Assembly (NCBI GenBank): GCA_002405515.1
Contig: DHLZ01000174.1
Location: forward strand, 1 to 18,291
Origin: Planctomycetaceae bacterium UBA4655
GTDB taxonomy: Bacteria > Planctomycetota > Planctomycetia > Pirellulales > UBA1268
Direction of reading: 5' to 3'
Length of the DNA: 18,291 bases
Shown here: piece after piece, positions 1 through 7,314 of the stretch
Position numbering within the stretch: position 1 is the stretch's first letter
How the letters are laid out: each line of letters starts with the position of its first letter
Notes under the pieces: generated by a model
What the model saw: the letters and a program-made list of their open reading frames with translations, nothing else
Told to the model about the DNA's origin: nothing
Database searches by the model: none
Translations under genes and position numbers: made by a program

Positions 1-2487
1 ACCGTGCGGGACGAGTTCGCCGACGTGGCGGTGACCAACCGGATCAACGGCCGGCCGGGCATGGTCGTCTCGATCGACCGTAGTTCGGGCGAAGACCTGC
101 TCGCGATGGTCGCGTCGGTGAAGGACTACGTGGCCGGGGCGAAGCTGCCCGAGGGCTACGAGCTCGCCGTCTGGGCCGACCAGTCGATCGACGTGCAGGA
201 CCGGCTGCGGATGCTCATCGAGAACGGGCTCCAGGGGCTCGTGATCGTGTTCGTGATTCTCGCGCTGTTTCTCGACCTCAAGATCGCCTTCTGGGTCGCC
301 ATGGGGATTCCCTTCGCGATGCTCGGCACGGGGGCGCTCATGTACGCCACCGACCAGACGCTCAACATGCTCTCGATGTTCGCATTCCTGATGGCGATCG
401 GGATCGTGGTGGACGACGCGGTGGTCGTCAGCGACAACGTCGATCGGCACCGCCGCATGGGGAAGAGCCTGACCCAGGCGGCGATCGACGGGACGGTGGA
501 GGTGATCCCGAGCGTGATCTCGAGCGTGCTCACGACCGTGATCACGTTCCTGCCGCTCTGCTTCGTGTCGGGTGTGATGGGGAAGTTCATCGCCGTGATG
601 CCGTTCGCGTTCATCACGGCGCTGCTCATGTCGCTCGCCGAGTCGACGCTCGTGCTGCCCGGGCACCTCGCCCACGAGAAGAACCTCGTGTTCACGATCT
701 TCGGGATCGTGCTCAAGCCGCTCACGCTGCTTTTGCCGCTCGTCGCCCGGCTCCAGCGGGGCTGCGACGCCGGGCTCAAATGGTTCGTGAAGCGGTTCTA
801 CTCGCCGGTCCTGGAGGTCGCGCTCGACAACCGGCTGACGGTGCTCGCGACCGCCGTGGGCATCCTGCTGCTGGCGGTGGGTATCGTTCGGAGCGGCATC
901 ACGCCCTTCTCGCTCTTCCCCAAGATCGACGCCAACCGGCTGCTCGCGAAGATCGTGTTCCCCGACGGCACGCCCGCGAAGACGACCGAGGAGGCGACGC
1001 TGCGGATCGAGCAGGCCGCCTACGAGACGTCGAGGAAGTTCTCGTCGGGTGATGCGCCGATCGTCACGATCGTGCACCGTTCCGTCGGGCAGGTGGCCGC
1101 GCAGGGTGAGGTCGGCCCCAACGCCCGGATGAGCGGCAGCCACGTCGGGGCCGTGGCGATCGAGCTCGTGCCCGGCGAGGAGCGGAGCGTCACGAGCGAG
1201 CAGTTCATCAGCGAGTGGCGGCGGGCGGCCGGCGAGTTTCCCGGGTCCGAGACGCTCCTCTATGGGACCGAGAACATCGGCCCCGGCGGAAAACCGATCG
1301 AGTTCAAGCTGCTCGCGGACTCGTCGCCCGAGGGCGTGCGGCAGCTCGAGGCGGCGGTCGAGCGGTGCAAGGAGTGGCTCGCCCAGTACCCGGGCGTGAT
1401 CGACATCGACGACGACTCGCGGCCCGGCAAGTGGGAGTATCAGGTGAAGGTGAAGCCGCGGGCCGAGACGATGGGGGTCTCGCTCGCCGACCTCGCCTCC
1501 ACCGTCCGCGCGAGCTACTACGGCGAGGAGGTGATGCGGCTCCAGCGGGGGCGTCACGAGGTGAAGCTCATGGTCCGCTACCCGCGGGAGGAGCGGCGGA
1601 GCTTCGGGACGCTCGAGGAGATCCGCGTGATCGGGGCGGACGGCGTGAAGCGGCCGATCTCGGAGCTCGCCGACGTCACCGTCACCCGCGGCTACTCGGA
1701 GATCAACCGGCTCGGCCAGAAGCGGTCGATCACGGTGTCGGCCGACATCGACGTGGCCAAAAGCTCGCTCACGAGCTCGCTGGTGACGGCCGACGTCGAG
1801 AAACGGCTCATGCCGGGCCTCCTCGCCGACCATCCGCTCGTTCGCGTGCGGTGGGAAGGGGAGCAGGAGCAGACCCAGGAAAGCCTGCGGAGCCTCGGCG
1901 TCGGGTTCGTCGTCGCCCTGTTCGCGATGTTCGTGCTCCTGACGATGGAGTTCAAGTCGTACTTCCAGCCGTTCCTCATCATCGCGATCATCCCGTTTGG
2001 ATGCGCGGGGGCGATCTTCGGCCACGCCCTCATGGGGATGCCGCTGACGCTCTTCAGCATGTTCGGCCTGGTGGCGCTCGCCGGGGTGGTCGTGAACGAC
2101 TCGATCGTGCTCATCGACTTCATCAATCACCGCGTTCGGGAGGGGCAGCCGCTGCGGCAGTCGCTCCGCGAGGCCGGCTGCCTGCGGTTCCGGCCGGTGA
2201 TGCTCACGAGCATCACCACGATCGGCGGCCTTTTGCCGCTGCTCTTCGAGAAGAGCTTCCAGGCCCAGTTCCTCATCCCGATGGCGACGGCCCTCGCTTT
2301 CGGCCTCGCCACGACGACGCTCCTCGTGCTCATCCTCGTGCCGGTGATGTATTCCTTCTTCGGCACGAGTGCCCGCGACGAGCACGAGGAGGAGTATGCC
2401 GAGGGCTTCTCGTCCACGAGCATGGTCGATCCCGACGAGGCGGAACGCGAATGGCTGCCGGAGAGCCTCGCGCCGGCCGAGCGATGA
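1..2487 (+). CDS. RND-family efflux permease (AcrB/ACR_tran type), 5' end missing
   Basis: This is an inner-membrane proton-driven efflux permease of the resistance-nodulation-division superfamily. The reading frame is open from base 1, so the true start lies before the window. About 828 codons remain, against roughly 1050-1100 for the family, so the first membrane span and part of the first porter domain are missing. The TM4 motif GIVVDDAVVV (about codons 134-143) holds the paired Asp of the proton relay. The matching TM10 region reads GVVVNDSIVLID (near bases 2080-2120). Two blocks of hydrophobic spans flank a large periplasmic porter domain (bases about 900-1880). A charged cytoplasmic tail rich in Glu and Asp closes the protein. 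The substrate cannot be told from the sequence. Its membrane-fusion partner is probably upstream, outside the window. The stop overlaps the next start (ATGA), which suggests translational coupling. Confidence 0.93.
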   Translation, partial: TVRDEFADVAVTNRINGRPGMVVSIDRSSGEDLLAMVASVKDYVAGAKLPEGYELAVWADQSIDVQDRLRMLIENGLQGLVIVFVILALFLDLKIAFWVAMGIPFAMLGTGALMYATDQTLNMLSMFAFLMAIGIVVDDAVVVSDNVDRHRRMGKSLTQAAIDGTVEVIPSVISSVLTTVITFLPLCFVSGVMGKFIAVMPFAFITALLMSLAESTLVLPGHLAHEKNLVFTIFGIVLKPLTLLLPLVARLQRGCDAGLKWFVKRFYSPVLEVALDNRLTVLATAVGILLLAVGIVRSGITPFSLFPKIDANRLLAKIVFPDGTPAKTTEEATLRIEQAAYETSRKFSSGDAPIVTIVHRSVGQVAAQGEVGPNARMSGSHVGAVAIELVPGEERSVTSEQFISEWRRAAGEFPGSETLLYGTENIGPGGKPIEFKLLADSSPEGVRQLEAAVERCKEWLAQYPGVIDIDDDSRPGKWEYQVKVKPRAETMGVSLADLASTVRASYYGEEVMRLQRGRHEVKLMVRYPREERRSFGTLEEIRVIGADGVKRPISELADVTVTRGYSEINRLGQKRSITVSADIDVAKSSLTSSLVTADVEKRLMPGLLADHPLVRVRWEGEQEQTQESLRSLGVGFVVALFAMFVLLTMEFKSYFQPFLIIAIIPFGCAGAIFGHALMGMPLTLFSMFGLVALAGVVVNDSIVLIDFINHRVREGQPLRQSLREAGCLRFRPVMLTSITTIGGLLPLLFEKSFQAQFLIPMATALAFGLATTTLLVLILVPVMYSFFGTSARDEHEEEYAEGFSSTSMVDPDEAEREWLPESLAPAER

Positions 2488-3044
2488 GCCGCCGTCCCGA
2501 CGCCGCGGTGTGCGGTGCCAACTTCTTCGACCGCCCGGCTGACCGGGTCGCCCGCGATCTCCTCGGTGGCTGGCTCGTCGCGAGGACTTCGGAGGGCACG
2601 CGACGGCTCGTCGTCACGGAAACAGAGGCCTACCTCGGGGCCCACGACCTCGCCTGCCACGGGCGAACCGGCCCCACGAAACGCAACGCCACGATGTTCG
2701 GTCCCGCGGGCCGCTGGTACGTCTACCTCTGCTACGGCATGCACTGGATGCTCAACGTCGTGACGGGGCCCGAGGGAGTGCCCGCGGCCGTGCTGATCCG
2801 TGGAGCCGGCGAACTCTCCGGGCCGGGCAGGCTCACCCGCGGCCTCGGCATCGACCGCTCACTCGACGGCACGCTCGCCGGCCGCCGCGGCGCCGCCTGG
2901 TTCGAGCTGCCGGAAAAACCTGTGGCTCCCCGCCGAATCCTCCGCACGCCGCGGATCGGCGTCGGCTATGCGGGCGAGTGGGCCGAGAAGCCGCTGCGGT
3001 TCGTGCTCGCTCACGAGCCGCCGATCGCTCGCACCCTCAAATGA
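2484..3044 (+). CDS. mpg: 3-methyladenine DNA glycosylase (AAG/MPG family)
   Basis: This 186-residue protein belongs to the AAG/MPG family (Pur_DNA_glyco), which cuts alkylated or deaminated purines such as 3-methyladenine and hypoxanthine from DNA to start base excision repair in the cytoplasm. The segment VTETEAYLG (residues 44-52) matches the human ETEAYLG segment. By that alignment E48 is the water-activating Glu and Y50 and H59 are base-pocket residues. The segment YVYLCYGMHWMLN (79-91) carries the tyrosine that intercalates in DNA and the pocket Asn. RTGPTKRNATMF (61-72) is also typical. The length is normal for bacterial members. The ATG at 2484 overlaps the stop of the efflux gene by four bases, so the two are probably one transcript. 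The same frame stays open far upstream, but only as a shadow of the efflux gene. Its stop is two bases from the stop of the convergent protease gene. Confidence 0.93.
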   Translation: MSRRPDAAVCGANFFDRPADRVARDLLGGWLVARTSEGTRRLVVTETEAYLGAHDLACHGRTGPTKRNATMFGPAGRWYVYLCYGMHWMLNVVTGPEGVPAAVLIRGAGELSGPGRLTRGLGIDRSLDGTLAGRRGAAWFELPEKPVAPRRILRTPRIGVGYAGEWAEKPLRFVLAHEPPIARTLK

Positions 3045-3046
3045 AT

Positions 3047-4549
3047 TTACAGGCGGCCCCACCAAACGAATCCGCCGTACTGGAACAGTTCGTTCGGCGT
3101 GAGGGTGACGAGCCCGTCGAACGGGTTCGAGTCGGTCAGCGAGCCACCATCGACGCCCCAGGGATTCCGGACGACGATGCCGATGATGCCACCGGACTGG
3201 TTTTTGACGAACGACCGCAACGTGTAGGCGTGTGTCAGAACCAACGGGCCGTTCGCCGGGCCACTCATGGCGGACAGCGTGGCCGACTGCCTGCCGTCGA
3301 AGAGTTTGTTCAGTTCGTCTGCCAGCGTCGTCGCGTTGCCATACGAAGCAAACGAGCGAGAACTCGCGTTCGTGGCCCCGAAGGCCACGTTCGCCTCGTT
3401 CGGATGCCCGCCTACGATCGAGGCGTAGGAGTTTTCGCCGCGGCGGTAGTGGGCGAAGGCCTTTTGCGCGACTGCCACCCACATGCTTCGTCCGCGACCG
3501 AGATTCACATAAAACGGCTGCGACGATCCAGAACGCACGGGGAGGTCGTTGTCGATGCGGTAGAACGAGTTGCCGAGCCGTACGCCGTAGGATCCGTCGT
3601 TGAAATCGACGATGTTTTGTCGCAGGGCCAACGGGAAGTCGAGGGCGATCGCCCCGAGGCCGGCGAGGAAGTAGCAGTCGCCGAGAGAGGCTTGTCGGAT
3701 GTCGCTGATGTCGGGGCCCGACCTCGCGAAGAGCGGATTGCCCGCGAAGGCGCGGTAGGTGATGTTGTTGGCCGTGACGGTCGGGTCGGCGATCCGGTCG
3801 CCGTCGAGCGTTCGGTCGGCACCGTTGGCGAAGGACGACACGGTCTGTACCGTATCGACCGATGTTGCGTCGGTGACGGTGTCGCGGGACTCACCGGCGA
3901 TCCCGGTCGGGGATCCGTTGAGATCGACCCAAAACGCATCGTGCCCCAAGCCTCCGCTCGCGGAATCGGACGTGCCGGAGTCGATCGCGATGAGCACGTC
4001 ATTTCCGTTGCCGCCCCAGAGCCGATCGTTTCCGGCCTGTCCGTTGAGTTGGTCGTTGCCGGCGTCTCCCGTCAACTGGTCGTTGCCGTTGCCGCCGAGA
4101 ATGATGTCGTGGCCGTTGCCGCCCGACAGCAGGTCGTGGCCGCCATAGCCGACGAGCGTGTCGTCGCCATCGCCGCCGACGAACTCGTCCCTCGCGTTGT
4201 GTCCCTCGAGGTAGTCGTTGCCGCCAAAGCCGAACGCCCGGGTCGGAAGATTCCTGACGTTGTTGACGAACCGGTCGTCGCCGGCGCCCCCCTGAAACTC
4301 CACCGTGCCGACGGCGATGGCCGGGAAACTCGCAATGACAACCGCGCCATCGGAGGTCGTGACGTCGAGGATCTCTGTCCTGGATTCGACCAGCCGTACC
4401 TCGACGCTCGTGGCGGCGTCGTCGGTCTTGACAAACAGCGTGCTGCCCGAGAGCCACGTCTGGGACACCGCCATCATCCGACGTTCCTCGAGGGGCTCGA
4501 GGTCGCCGAGTTGGCGGGAGTGGCGTGAACGGGCGGGCTTCCCTGGCAT
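3047..4549 (-). CDS. Calpain-family (C2) cysteine protease with N-terminal RTX repeats, probably exported
   Basis: This 500-residue protein has three parts. The N-terminus carries the motif LEPLEERRMMA (17-27), a kind of start seen in many large exported planctomycete proteins. Residues about 85-185 hold glycine/aspartate nonapeptides of the type GGNGNDxLxG, which bind calcium in RTX proteins. Residues about 278-500 form a calpain catalytic domain. Its triad is complete: C292 in SLGDCYFLA, H440 in LTHAYTL and N462 in VRNPWG. An active calcium-dependent protease, outside the cytoplasm, is therefore likely. The substrate is unknown. The ATG at 4549 was chosen because it sits just before the LEPLE motif. 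The frame stays open 102 codons further up, but that part is low in family features. No clear Shine-Dalgarno is seen. The RTX array before the catalytic domain is unusual compared with eukaryotic calpains, where calcium-binding modules follow it. Confidence 0.9.
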   Translation of the reverse strand: MPGKPARSRHSRQLGDLEPLEERRMMAVSQTWLSGSTLFVKTDDAATSVEVRLVESRTEILDVTTSDGAVVIASFPAIAVGTVEFQGGAGDDRFVNNVRNLPTRAFGFGGNDYLEGHNARDEFVGGDGDDTLVGYGGHDLLSGGNGHDIILGGNGNDQLTGDAGNDQLNGQAGNDRLWGGNGNDVLIAIDSGTSDSASGGLGHDAFWVDLNGSPTGIAGESRDTVTDATSVDTVQTVSSFANGADRTLDGDRIADPTVTANNITYRAFAGNPLFARSGPDISDIRQASLGDCYFLAGLGAIALDFPLALRQNIVDFNDGSYGVRLGNSFYRIDNDLPVRSGSSQPFYVNLGRGRSMWVAVAQKAFAHYRRGENSYASIVGGHPNEANVAFGATNASSRSFASYGNATTLADELNKLFDGRQSATLSAMSGPANGPLVLTHAYTLRSFVKNQSGGIIGIVVRNPWGVDGGSLTDSNPFDGLVTLTPNELFQYGGFVWWGRL

Positions 4550-4895
4550 GGCGGCGGCTCGTGTCGCGGGGTGCCGGCGAATGGAGAACTCGGTGCCCAA
4601 GCACCCTTCGAATCGGGAGTTTAGCCCGGACTCCGGGGCTTTCGCAAGTGATTCACGGCGGGGGGCGACCGATGAACCGAGGCAGGTTTCTCGCGGGAAA
4701 AGCGAAAAAATCAGTCGAGAGCCAAAAAGTCCGGAGACGCCAGGCACGCGGAAAATACCGTCAACATCGGCTGGCCGAAGGCCCACGCCGGCCGATGCCG
4801 ATACTGCCGTTCGAGCTCGATCCTGGCCGGGCAAACTTGGTTGCGTCGCGGTCACGGGTCATGGGGTAGGGTTGTCCGACCCGGTTTTGCAACCC
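4550..4895. other. Gene-free stretch upstream of the protease gene
   Basis: No convincing gene was found here. Several frames are open, but they have no recognisable domains. The stretch should hold the reverse-strand promoter of the calpain-like gene. It contains A-rich runs at about 4698-4710 and 4722-4728, rare in this GC-rich window. An inverted repeat CATCGGC/GCCGATG lies at 4765-4771 and 4791-4797 around a small GGCC-GAA-GGCC palindrome. No -35/-10 pair could be assigned with confidence. Confidence 0.5.
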
Positions 4896-5126
4896 ATGCA
4901 GGCCCTCCGAATGAACGCCTCCGGCTTCGCAATCTCCGCGTTTTTCGTTCTCGCCACGTTCGTCGAGACCACCCCCGCCGCCCTCGCCGGTTCCCAGCGG
5001 TTCGATCCCCGCATCGTCGTGGTCGGCAAGGAACGCGAGAGGCTCAAGAAGATGCCGATCGAGAAGCGACCCGACCGCCCGCTCCACATCTACGGCAACG
5101 CCGTCCGACGCCGCAGCGGCCGGTGA
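4896..5126 (+). CDS. Small secreted protein of unknown function
   Basis: This 76-residue product starts with a likely Sec signal peptide. An Arg at position 5 is followed by a hydrophobic run, GFAISAFFVLATF (about 9-21), and an Ala-rich region with a possible cleavage site after AALAG. The mature part is only about 40 residues, highly basic, and ends with RPLHIYGNAVRRRSGR. I have an impression of similar short basic tails (RPxRPxHxYGN-VRR) in other planctomycete small proteins, but no family name can be given. A second ATG at 4911 would give 71 residues. The first is preferred because it adds a positive charge before the hydrophobic run. No Shine-Dalgarno is visible. The gene converges on the kinase gene, with 89 bases between the stops. 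It could be spurious, but the signal-peptide layout argues for a real gene. Confidence 0.6.
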   Translation: MQALRMNASGFAISAFFVLATFVETTPAALAGSQRFDPRIVVVGKERERLKKMPIEKRPDRPLHIYGNAVRRRSGR

Positions 5127-5155
5127 CCGATCCGGCAGCCGAGGAGGCGTGGGCA

Positions 5156-5215
5156 GGCCCTCGCCGGCGGTTCCGCTCTCGTGCCGCACGACGAGTTCGC
5201 CCTCCTCGACGGGGG
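5156..5215 (-). repeat. Displaced copy of the pyruvate carboxylase 3' end
   Basis: These 60 bases match 8895-8954 in the same orientation with 6 mismatches (90%). The match covers the last codons of the pyruvate carboxylase gene, its stop, and about 16 bases beyond. On the reverse strand the copy would read VEEGELVVRHES, against VEAGELVVRYES in the intact protein. The stop codon (TGA) has become GGA in the copy. The match begins right next to the kinase stop (5216-5218), so it is a non-coding remnant fused to the kinase 3' end. It probably arose by a short duplication or rearrangement. Confidence 0.85.
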
Positions 5216-6415
5216 CTACGGCCAGCGGGCGATCACCTCGCGGGTGGTCGCGAAGTCGATCGTGCCCGCGTCGAGTTCGCCGCGGAGGGGGTGGCGAAAC
5301 GTGACCCGGCGTTGTCCTCCGGCGACGCCGGTCGCCGTGCACGGGGTCGTGAGCGGGCGGCCGTCGGGGCCGACGAGCATCACGCCGTCGACGAGCACGG
5401 TCGCCTCGAACGGCGTCGAGATGAAGTTGGCCGCGATCGTCGTCGGCGTGGCGGCCGCGACGTCGCCAGTTCCCGGCCGCTCTGCGGTGCTGCGGGTCCA
5501 GAACGCGGCGGTCGCGAGGACCGCCGCCGCCACGCCGACCGCCGCCCAGGCCGCAAACTGCCGTCGCCGTGGCCGCCGCAAGGGAACGTCTTCGATGGCC
5601 GCGAGCAGTTCCCCGGCATGCGGGTGCCGTGCGTGGTGGTCGCGGCTGGCGGCCTGAATCGCCACGCGGTTCAAGTGGGTGAGCACGGGATCGGCGGCGA
5701 TCTCGCGGGCCCGCGGGCCGAGCCGCGGAAACGCCTCCGCCGGCAGCCCCGTGAGCATCTCGTAGATCACGAGGCCCGCGGCGTAGACATCGGACCGCAG
5801 GTCCATGCGGCCGTCGGGGGGCATGTAGCGGACGGTGCCCAGCCGCGAGACGTGGGCTGCGGCGGGCACGAGCAGGCCGAAGTCGGCGAGCTTGAGCGCG
5901 CGGCCGACGAACAGGCAGTTCGACGGCTTGACGTCGCGGTGCACCATCCCCGCCGCGTGGAGATGCGCGAGCCCAGCCGCGAGCTCCCTCGCGCAGCGGA
6001 GGCATTCGTCGGCCGGCAGCGGCCCCTGCTCGAGCTTGAGCGCGAGCGTGGCCGGGCGGTAGGCGGGGTCGTTCGCCGCCGGCCGTCCCGACACGTCGTC
6101 GGCGGCATCCATGAGAGAGAAGAGCACCTCGTCGGTTCGGCCCACATGCTGGATGTCGAGCAGGTTGGGATGACGGGAGATCCGCTGGCTCTCCAGCTGC
6201 GAAAGCGACACGATCTCACGGCCGGCGGGGTCGGTCCTCTGCCCGCCGGGGGCGAGCGGGATGATCTTCACGGCCTTGAGGCCGCCGGTGGCTCGGTTGA
6301 CGCCGAGCCAGACCTCGCCGAACCCGCCGCGGCCGATCCGCCGCACGAGATCGACATCGGGAACCGCCGGAGGCGGTGCTGCAGGTCCCGCGGTCGTGGT
6401 GTCAGGGGCGTTCAT
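5216..6415 (-). CDS. Membrane-anchored Ser/Thr protein kinase with extracytoplasmic PEGA domain
   Basis: This 399-residue protein has a cytoplasmic Hanks-type kinase domain (about 22-275), one membrane span (about 287-306) and an outer PEGA-like domain (about 333-395, starting FISTPFEATVLVDGVML). The kinase motifs are complete: the Gly loop GRGGFGEVW (28-36), the ATP lysine K50 in LKAVKII, the catalytic loop HRDVKPSN (159-166) with D161, and DFG (178-180). The usual APE of the activation segment reads PPD, and DLRSDVYAAG follows. It should therefore be an active kinase. The outer domain may sense or bind cell-envelope material, which is an inference. The ATG at 6415 is 13 bases after the stop of the upstream sigma factor gene, so the two are most likely one operon. 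ECF sigma factors paired with Ser/Thr kinases are a known planctomycete arrangement. Confidence 0.93.
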   Translation of the reverse strand: MNAPDTTTAGPAAPPPAVPDVDLVRRIGRGGFGEVWLGVNRATGGLKAVKIIPLAPGGQRTDPAGREIVSLSQLESQRISRHPNLLDIQHVGRTDEVLFSLMDAADDVSGRPAANDPAYRPATLALKLEQGPLPADECLRCARELAAGLAHLHAAGMVHRDVKPSNCLFVGRALKLADFGLLVPAAAHVSRLGTVRYMPPDGRMDLRSDVYAAGLVIYEMLTGLPAEAFPRLGPRAREIAADPVLTHLNRVAIQAASRDHHARHPHAGELLAAIEDVPLRRPRRRQFAAWAAVGVAAAVLATAAFWTRSTAERPGTGDVAAATPTTIAANFISTPFEATVLVDGVMLVGPDGRPLTTPCTATGVAGGQRRVTFRHPLRGELDAGTIDFATTREVIARWP

Positions 6416-6428
6416 TGGGCGGGGCCGT

Positions 6429-7139
6429 TCATTCAGATTGTGCTCCCGCGGCGTCCGCCTGGGCCGCCAGGAGCGACTGCTCCACCTGCACGGTCACGGC
6501 CCGCTCGACGACGGGCCTCGGGGCGTCGTCCGCGGCCTCCCGCAGGCGTGCGGCGAGCCCTGCCGGCTCGAACACGGCGCCGAGTTCCTTCAGCCGCGCG
6601 AGAATCCGCCGTCGGGCGAGGTAGACGGCATTCCGCGACAGTCCCGTCACCCGCGCCACGTCGGCCCCCGGCATCTCCTGGAGGACGGCAAGCTCGAACG
6701 CCTGGAACGTGGCCGGCGTCACCTCGTGCCGCACGACGTCGAGCAGCGAGGCGAGCGTGGCGAGGTCGAACGCCCGGTCCCACTCGGCGTCGGGCGAGGC
6801 CGCCGTGTCGGCGACCACGAGGAGAGCTGCGTCGTCGGCCAGCGGCTGCGGGCGGTCGGCCGGCGAGCGGCGGCGGGCGGCCACGGCGTTGCGGACGACC
6901 GTGCCGAGCCAGTCGCGAAACCGGCCCCGCCCTGGATCGTAGCGGAAGGCCGCGCGGCCCTTGAAGACGGCGAGCATCGCCTCCTGCACGATCTCCTCGG
7001 CGGTGTGGTCGGAGCAGCCCCGTCGGCGGGCCGTCGTGAAGATCAGCCGCCAGTACCGCTCGTAAAACTCCTCCCACGCCAGCGGGTCGGGGGCCTCGCG
7101 GAGCCGGTCGAGGAGCGTGGCGTGGGTCTGCGAGTGCAT
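6429..7139 (-). CDS. ECF-type RNA polymerase sigma factor
   Basis: This 236-residue protein is a sigma-70 family ECF factor. Region 2 spans about residues 20-91, with AWEEFYERYWRLIF, then AEEIVQEAMLAVFKG (core RNA polymerase contact) and RFRDWLGTVVRNAVAARRR (-10 recognition). Region 4 spans about 125-187, with a helix-turn-helix ADVARVTGLSRNAVYLARRR (159-178) for -35 recognition. About 50 residues with Ala, Asp and Arg follow as a C-terminal extension. No anti-sigma factor gene is adjacent. The kinase gene directly downstream is the likely control partner. The ATG at 7139 was chosen because region 2 begins soon after it. The frame is open 94 codons further up, but that would run across the divergent promoter region into the neighbouring gene. 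No Shine-Dalgarno is visible. Confidence 0.92.
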   Translation of the reverse strand: MHSQTHATLLDRLREAPDPLAWEEFYERYWRLIFTTARRRGCSDHTAEEIVQEAMLAVFKGRAAFRYDPGRGRFRDWLGTVVRNAVAARRRSPADRPQPLADDAALLVVADTAASPDAEWDRAFDLATLASLLDVVRHEVTPATFQAFELAVLQEMPGADVARVTGLSRNAVYLARRRILARLKELGAVFEPAGLAARLREAADDAPRPVVERAVTVQVEQSLLAAQADAAGAQSE

Positions 7140-7314
7140 GCGTGCAGTGGCCAGGAGGACTGGGCCGGAGGCTCGCCATCCGGCGGTCGATGAGGCAGCA
7201 TATATCGGCAGCTGGCCGCGTGCCGACGGCCCGAGACAGATTTTCAGTTGGCGGCGCCTACAGTCTGGAGAGCCCTTTCCGTCACCCAGCCCCCCTCTGC
7301 CCAGGAGCCAAGCC
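7140..7314. promoter_or_regulatory. Divergent promoter region between the sigma factor and PEGA/STN genes
   Basis: These 175 bases separate two divergent starts and must carry promoters for both, unless they are read from further away. An AT-rich patch, CATATAT, lies at 7199-7205 and is the only obvious melting site. No consensus -35/-10 or ECF-type pair could be assigned. The shared region makes joint control of the two transcripts possible. Confidence 0.45.
7303..7307 (+). promoter_or_regulatory. Shine-Dalgarno AGGAG for the PEGA/STN gene
   Basis: AGGAG lies seven bases before the ATG at 7315. It decides the start against an in-frame ATG far upstream (7117) and fits the signal peptide that begins at 7315. 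Confidence 0.75.

Noticed and set aside
1215..2483. Upstream extension of the glycosylase frame
   Set aside because: This part is a shadow of the efflux permease. Family similarity starts only after the ATG at 2484.
4550..4855. N-terminal extension of the calpain-like protein by 102 residues
   Set aside because: The extension has no signal peptide or domain, and the LEPLE motif typical of a near N-terminal position comes just after the ATG at 4549.
4841..6964. Open frame of about 700 codons antisense to the kinase and sigma factor
   Set aside because: It overlaps two well-supported genes and has Arg/Gly-rich composition. Only its 5' neighbourhood, in another frame, holds the small secreted protein.
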